In this document: positions 60,628 to 64,000 of the stretch, one piece after another
Layout of the letters: the number at the start of each line of letters is the position of its first letter
Numbering within the stretch: the first letter of the stretch is position 1
Assembly (NCBI RefSeq): GCF_004114695.1
Contig: NZ_CP035310.1
Coordinates: 2,277,501 to 2,341,500, forward strand
Source: Erythrobacter sp. HKB08
GTDB lineage: Bacteria; Pseudomonadota; Alphaproteobacteria; Sphingomonadales; Sphingomonadaceae
Reading direction: 5' to 3'
DNA: 64,000 bases
The notes under the pieces: generated by a model
The model's database searches: none
Told to the model about the DNA's origin: nothing
The model's input: the letters and a program-made list of their open reading frames with translations, nothing else
Position numbers and translations under genes: made by a program

Positions 60628-60639
60628 GCGAGGATCATC

Positions 60640-61074
60640 TTGGAACAGCGGATCGACCTGGAACAGCTTTGTGCCGAGCGTGGCCTGCGGATTACCGAGC
60701 AGCGCCGCGTAATCGCGAAAGTCCTGTCCGAAAGCGACGATCACCCGGATGTGGAGATGCTCCACGAACGTGCATCCAAGATCGATCCGAAGATCTCGAT
60801 CGCGACGGTCTATCGCACCGTCCGCCTGTTCGAGGAGGCCGGCATTCTCGACCGCCACGATTTCGGCGACGGCCGCGCCCGCTACGAAGCGGCACCCGAG
60901 GCGCATCACGACCACCTTATCGACGTCGAAAGCGGCAATGTCGTCGAATTCGTCGATCCCGAACTCGAAGCATTGCAGAAGCAGATCGCCGAGAAGCTCG
61001 GCTATCGCCTCGTCGACCACCGGATGGAGCTTTACGGCGTGAAGCTCGACCGGAAGAGCGACAAGAACGGCTGA
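60640..61074 (+). CDS. fur: Fur family transcriptional regulator
   Basis: A metal-responsive repressor of 144 residues starting at TTG with AGGA upstream, just after the mucR terminator. ERGLRITEQRRVIAKVLSES and ISIATVYRTVRLFEEAGI form the winged HTH; HHDHLIDVESGNVVEFVDPE supplies the metal-binding histidines and acids. The CXXC pairs of E. coli Fur are absent, as in alphaproteobacterial Fur/Mur. It may sense iron or manganese. The Fur box at 24285 is a candidate target. It overlaps plsC by one base (TGATG). Confidence 0.93.
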   Translation: MEQRIDLEQLCAERGLRITEQRRVIAKVLSESDDHPDVEMLHERASKIDPKISIATVYRTVRLFEEAGILDRHDFGDGRARYEAAPEAHHDHLIDVESGNVVEFVDPELEALQKQIAEKLGYRLVDHRMELYGVKLDRKSDKNG

Positions 61075-61937
61075 TGTCGCCCGAACTGCGCGAGGCGGCA
61101 GCGCGCGGTGAACTCACCCCGCTCACCTTTACCGAGAGGCTGCGCTTCTTCGTCCGCGTGCTCGGGCTGATCGGCCTGCTGGTCGTCTTCGTCCCGCTGC
61201 ATTACCTCTACCGCGTCTTCGCCTACGGCTCGCCCTTCCCGATGCTGTTCCTGCGCTATGCCGGACGCATCGCCGGAGCGCGCGTGACCAAGATCGGCGT
61301 GCCGCTGCGCAAGGACGTGTTCTTCATCGCCAACCACATTTCGTGGATCGACATTCTGACACTGGCAGGCGCGAGCGGAACGGCCTTTGTCGCCAAGCAC
61401 GAATTGTCGCAGGTCCCCGTGATCAACTGGCTGTGCAGACTCAACCGCACGGTCTTCGTGAAGCGCGAGAACCGCCTTGGCGTCGCCGAGCAGATCAATG
61501 CCCTGCGCGAGGCGCTCGACGACAATTGGTCGGTCACCGTCTTCCCCGAAGGCACGACGACCGACGGCCAGTCGCTCCTGCCGTTCAAGACCAGCATGCT
61601 GAGCGTGCTCGAACCGCCGCCCAAGGACGTGCTCGTCCAGCCGGTGCTGATCGACTACGGCGAGGTGGGCGAGGAACTGGGCTGGATCGGCGATGAAAGC
61701 GGCCTCAACAATGCGCGCCGCGTGCTTGGTCGCAAGGGCACGTTCGAGTTGAAGCTGCATTTCCTCGAGCCGTTCAGCCCGGAAGAATTCGTCGGCCGCA
61801 AGGCTATAGGTGCACGCGCCCGTGCCGCGATCGAAGCGGCCCTGCTCACCGCGCTCGGCAAGCCGCTGCGCGAGTTCAAGCACGATGTCGTGCCGGTGCG
61901 CTACGCCGCGCCCAAGGGGCCGACCCCGATCGAGTAG
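61074..61937 (+). CDS. plsC: 1-acyl-sn-glycerol-3-phosphate acyltransferase
   Basis: PlsC acylates lysophosphatidic acid to phosphatidic acid in the inner membrane. The 287-residue product has an N-terminal membrane helix (VLGLIGLLVVFVPLHYLYRV), the HX4D catalytic motif in NHISWID (His88, Asp93) and the FPEGTTTDG substrate motif from residue 157. Its ATG overlaps the fur stop codon, so transcription and translation are linked to fur. Confidence 0.93.
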   Translation: MSPELREAAARGELTPLTFTERLRFFVRVLGLIGLLVVFVPLHYLYRVFAYGSPFPMLFLRYAGRIAGARVTKIGVPLRKDVFFIANHISWIDILTLAGASGTAFVAKHELSQVPVINWLCRLNRTVFVKRENRLGVAEQINALREALDDNWSVTVFPEGTTTDGQSLLPFKTSMLSVLEPPPKDVLVQPVLIDYGEVGEELGWIGDESGLNNARRVLGRKGTFELKLHFLEPFSPEEFVGRKAIGARARAAIEAALLTALGKPLREFKHDVVPVRYAAPKGPTPIE

Positions 61938-62030
61938 TCGAACGCGGACGTTCCCGCCTCGTCGCGACTGGTTCACCATTCAACCGCCGCGTTGAAATGC
62001 GCCCACGATTGGCCTAAAGGCGCGAGCCTC

Positions 62031-63374
62031 ATGAAACCGACCGCATCCCCCAAGACCTACCGGGTCAAGAGCTTCGGCTGCCAGATGAACGTCTATGACG
62101 GCGAGCGCATGGCCGAACTGCTTGCCGAAAAGGGCATCACGCCCGCTCCCGAAGGCGAGGATGCGGACCTCGTCGTGCTCAACACCTGCCACATCCGCGA
62201 AAAGGCGGCGGAGAAGGTCTATTCCGACATCGGCCGGCTGGTGAAGGCGGGCGACGAGCGCGGGCAGAAGCCGCTGATCGCCGTCGCAGGCTGCGTCGCA
62301 CAGGCCGAGGGCGAGGAAATCATGGCGCGCGCGCCGGCAGTGTCGATGGTCGTCGGCCCGCAAGCCTACCACCGCCTGCCCGACATGCTCGACAAGGCGG
62401 TGCGCGGCGAGCGCGCGACCGATACCGACATGCCGCCGATCGCGAAGTTCGACGCCCTGCCGGAGCGTCGCAAGATCGGCCCTACCGCATTCCTCACCGT
62501 GCAGGAAGGGTGCGACAAGTTCTGCACCTATTGCGTGGTGCCCTACACCCGCGGCGCGGAAATCTCGCGTCCCTTCAGCGACCTCGTGACCGAAGCGCAC
62601 AAGCTGGTCGAAGCGGGCGCGCGCGAGATCACCCTGCTGGGCCAGAACGTCAGCGCATGGAGCGGCGAGAACGAGACCGGTCACACGGTCGGCCTTGCCG
62701 GGCTTATCCGCACGCTCGCCAGGATCGATGGGCTGGAGCGAATTCGCTACACTACTTCGCACCCGGCCGACATGGACGACGACCTGATCGCCGCCCATGG
62801 CGATACGCCCAAGCTGATGCCCTATCTCCACTTGCCGGTGCAGTCGGGCAACGACCGCGTGCTGAGGGCGATGAACCGCAGTCACACGGCGGAAAGCTAT
62901 CTCCGCCTGCTCGAACGCTTCCGCGCTGCGCGGCCCGACCTCGCGCTATCGGGAGACTTCATCGTCGGCTTCCCGGGCGAGACCGAGGCGGAGTTCGAGG
63001 ATACGCTGAAGATCGTCGACGAGGTCCGCTACGCACAGGCATTCAGCTTCAAGTATTCGCCCCGCCCCGGCACGCCCGCCGCCTCGATGGACGGCCAGGT
63101 CGCGAAAGAGGTGATGGACGAGCGCCTGCAGCGCCTGCAGGCCGCGCTCAACCGCGACCAGCTTGCCTTCAACGAGGCGAGTGTCGGGAAGACCTGCACC
63201 GTGCTGGTCGAGCGCAAGGGCAAGCACCCGGGCCAGTGGCTCGGGAAGACGCCGTGGCTGCAGAGTGCATGGTTCGAAGCCGACGTCGCGATCGGCGACC
63301 TGGTCGAAGTCGAACTGCTCGAAGCCGGGCCGAACTCGCTGGCCGCCCGGCTGCGCGAGCCCGTTACCGCCTAG
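62031..63374 (+). CDS. miaB: tRNA-2-methylthio-N6-dimethylallyladenosine synthase MiaB
   Basis: A radical SAM methylthiotransferase that converts i6A37 to ms2i6A37 in tRNA. The 447-residue product has the N-terminal cluster cysteines Cys17, Cys53 and Cys88, the radical SAM motif Cys161-x3-Cys165-x2-Cys168 (GCDKFCTYC), and a C-terminal TRAM domain ([20 protein letters not shown]). The ATG at 62031 was chosen over an upstream TTG. The stop overlaps the convergent gene by 4 bases. Confidence 0.96.
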   Translation: MKPTASPKTYRVKSFGCQMNVYDGERMAELLAEKGITPAPEGEDADLVVLNTCHIREKAAEKVYSDIGRLVKAGDERGQKPLIAVAGCVAQAEGEEIMARAPAVSMVVGPQAYHRLPDMLDKAVRGERATDTDMPPIAKFDALPERRKIGPTAFLTVQEGCDKFCTYCVVPYTRGAEISRPFSDLVTEAHKLVEAGAREITLLGQNVSAWSGENETGHTVGLAGLIRTLARIDGLERIRYTTSHPADMDDDLIAAHGDTPKLMPYLHLPVQSGNDRVLRAMNRSHTAESYLRLLERFRAARPDLALSGDFIVGFPGETEAEFEDTLKIVDEVRYAQAFSFKYSPRPGTPAASMDGQVAKEVMDERLQRLQAALNRDQLAFNEASVGKTCTVLVERKGKHPGQWLGKTPWLQSAWFEADVAIGDLVEVELLEAGPNSLAARLREPVTA

Positions 63375-64000
63375 TCCTCGGAAATTTCGGGGACTTCTTC
63401 GGCATATTTGTAGCGGCGCACCGCGGCGGAGATGATTTCTCCGTCGAGGCTGTTCGCCGGAAGCTCGTAGAGCGCGGCAAGATAGGACCGGTCGAATTCG
63501 GTCAGCCCTTCAGGCGCGAAGCCGGGGCCGAAAAGCTCGAGGATCGTCGGGACGCCAGCCGGATTGCTCGAAATCTCGTCGGTCGTCGAAGCGAGGATGC
63601 GCACCGTCGCGTAATCGGCCAGCTGGCGGAAGGTCTTTTCCTTCAGCTCGCCGGTCTCGACCAGCACCACCGCACCCGCCATGTCGACCCGCAGCTGGTT
63701 GCGCCGCGAGGCCTTCTCGACCCGGTTGATGAGATCGTTGATCGAACCGCCCGGACGCGATCCGGGGATCGAGGTGCCGTCGATGTTTCGCACATCGAAC
63801 AGGTGCCATGCGCGTACCGCGCTCGAACCTTTGTAGATCCGGTCGATCTGGTAATCGAGCAGCCCTTCGAAGAGCCACTTTTCGTCCTTGCGCAGCTTGT
63901 CGACCGTGCTGTCGACGCCGTTGAGCACGCCGACGAATGCATTGGGGCTGCACCCTTCCTCCGCCACGTCCACGCCGCGGATGAGGGAAATGTTCTCAGC
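63371..64000 (-). CDS. Conserved hypothetical protein (partial, N-terminus outside window)
   Basis: The C-terminal 209 residues of a protein whose start lies beyond the right edge; the frame is open to base 64000. It has no recognised motif with catalytic residues. The segment from [20 protein letters not shown] to [20 protein letters not shown] resembles the C-terminal end of secreted DUF2927-type proteins, but this is weak. Cys in EEGCSPNAF and the mixed alpha/beta character suggest an exported protein. It is convergent with miaB. Confidence 0.75.
   Translation of the reverse strand, partial: AENISLIRGVDVAEEGCSPNAFVGVLNGVDSTVDKLRKDEKWLFEGLLDYQIDRIYKGSSAVRAWHLFDVRNIDGTSIPGSRPGGSINDLINRVEKASRRNQLRVDMAGAVVLVETGELKEKTFRQLADYATVRILASTTDEISSNPAGVPTILELFGPGFAPEGLTEFDRSYLAALYELPANSLDGEIISAAVRRYKYAEEVPEISED

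Overview
The window is high-GC alphaproteobacterial chromosome. Its gene content (TadE/G-type pseudopilin genes, a MucR regulator, egtB-egtD, a CXXC-less Fur, many sphingomonad-type conserved hypotheticals) points to Sphingomonadales, most likely Erythrobacteraceae (an Erythrobacter or Qipengyuania relative). This is inferred from protein character and was not checked against a database. Nearly all of it is ordinary housekeeping DNA; no prophage, CRISPR array, rRNA or large mobile island is visible.

Left block (1-10652, all leftward): the str operon rpsL-rpsG-fusA-tuf, then the S10 operon rpsJ-rplC-rplD-rplW-rplB-rpsS-rplV-rpsC-rplP-rpmC-rpsQ-rplN, which runs off the left edge. Its non-coding parts are informative: a 17-bp hairpin between rpsL and rpsG, a terminator after tuf, a separate S10 promoter followed by a terminator-like attenuator, and a 267-base gap with serial hairpins between rpsJ and rplC.

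11017-12754 is a compact, AT-richer type II restriction-modification pair that looks horizontally acquired. 13089-17607 holds a conserved hypothetical, a LysR-GNAT pair, apaG and a secreted S9 peptidase.

17906-21920 combines three orphan Tad-type pseudopilin/TadG-like genes with two signalling genes. One is a PAS protein with a ruined GGDEF motif. The other is a PilZ-XRE fusion that appears to start at CTG. 22083-33920 is mixed metabolism: an SDR, a DsbA-like isomerase, a small protein behind a Fur box, metZ, TetR with a membrane target, PMT and GT2-GtrA glycosyltransferases, leuB, recO, ubiK, tspO and tlyA.

33921-34489 is the most unusual non-coding stretch. It has a tiny ORF behind a ribosome-binding site that matches the whole 16S anti-SD region, followed by a terminator whose loop carries the complementary ACCTCCT. 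ilvE and trhO follow.

36551-47718 contains MFS transporters, a LysR/pirin/azoreductase quinone-stress module, two exported proteins, an NAD synthetase with an in-frame N-terminal HTH domain and a palindromic operator over its promoter, topoisomerase IB and yghU. A tRNA-Gln at 47766 has its 3' end duplicated 120 bases downstream. 47984-58833 has DUF1499, an aspartic protease, a renalase-like oxidase, the ergothioneine genes egtB-egtD, class II DAHP synthase, an M16 peptidase, NifU-like and nitroreductase genes. The right end (58910-64000) is the conserved run tsaB-rimI-mucR-fur-plsC-miaB and a partial exported protein.
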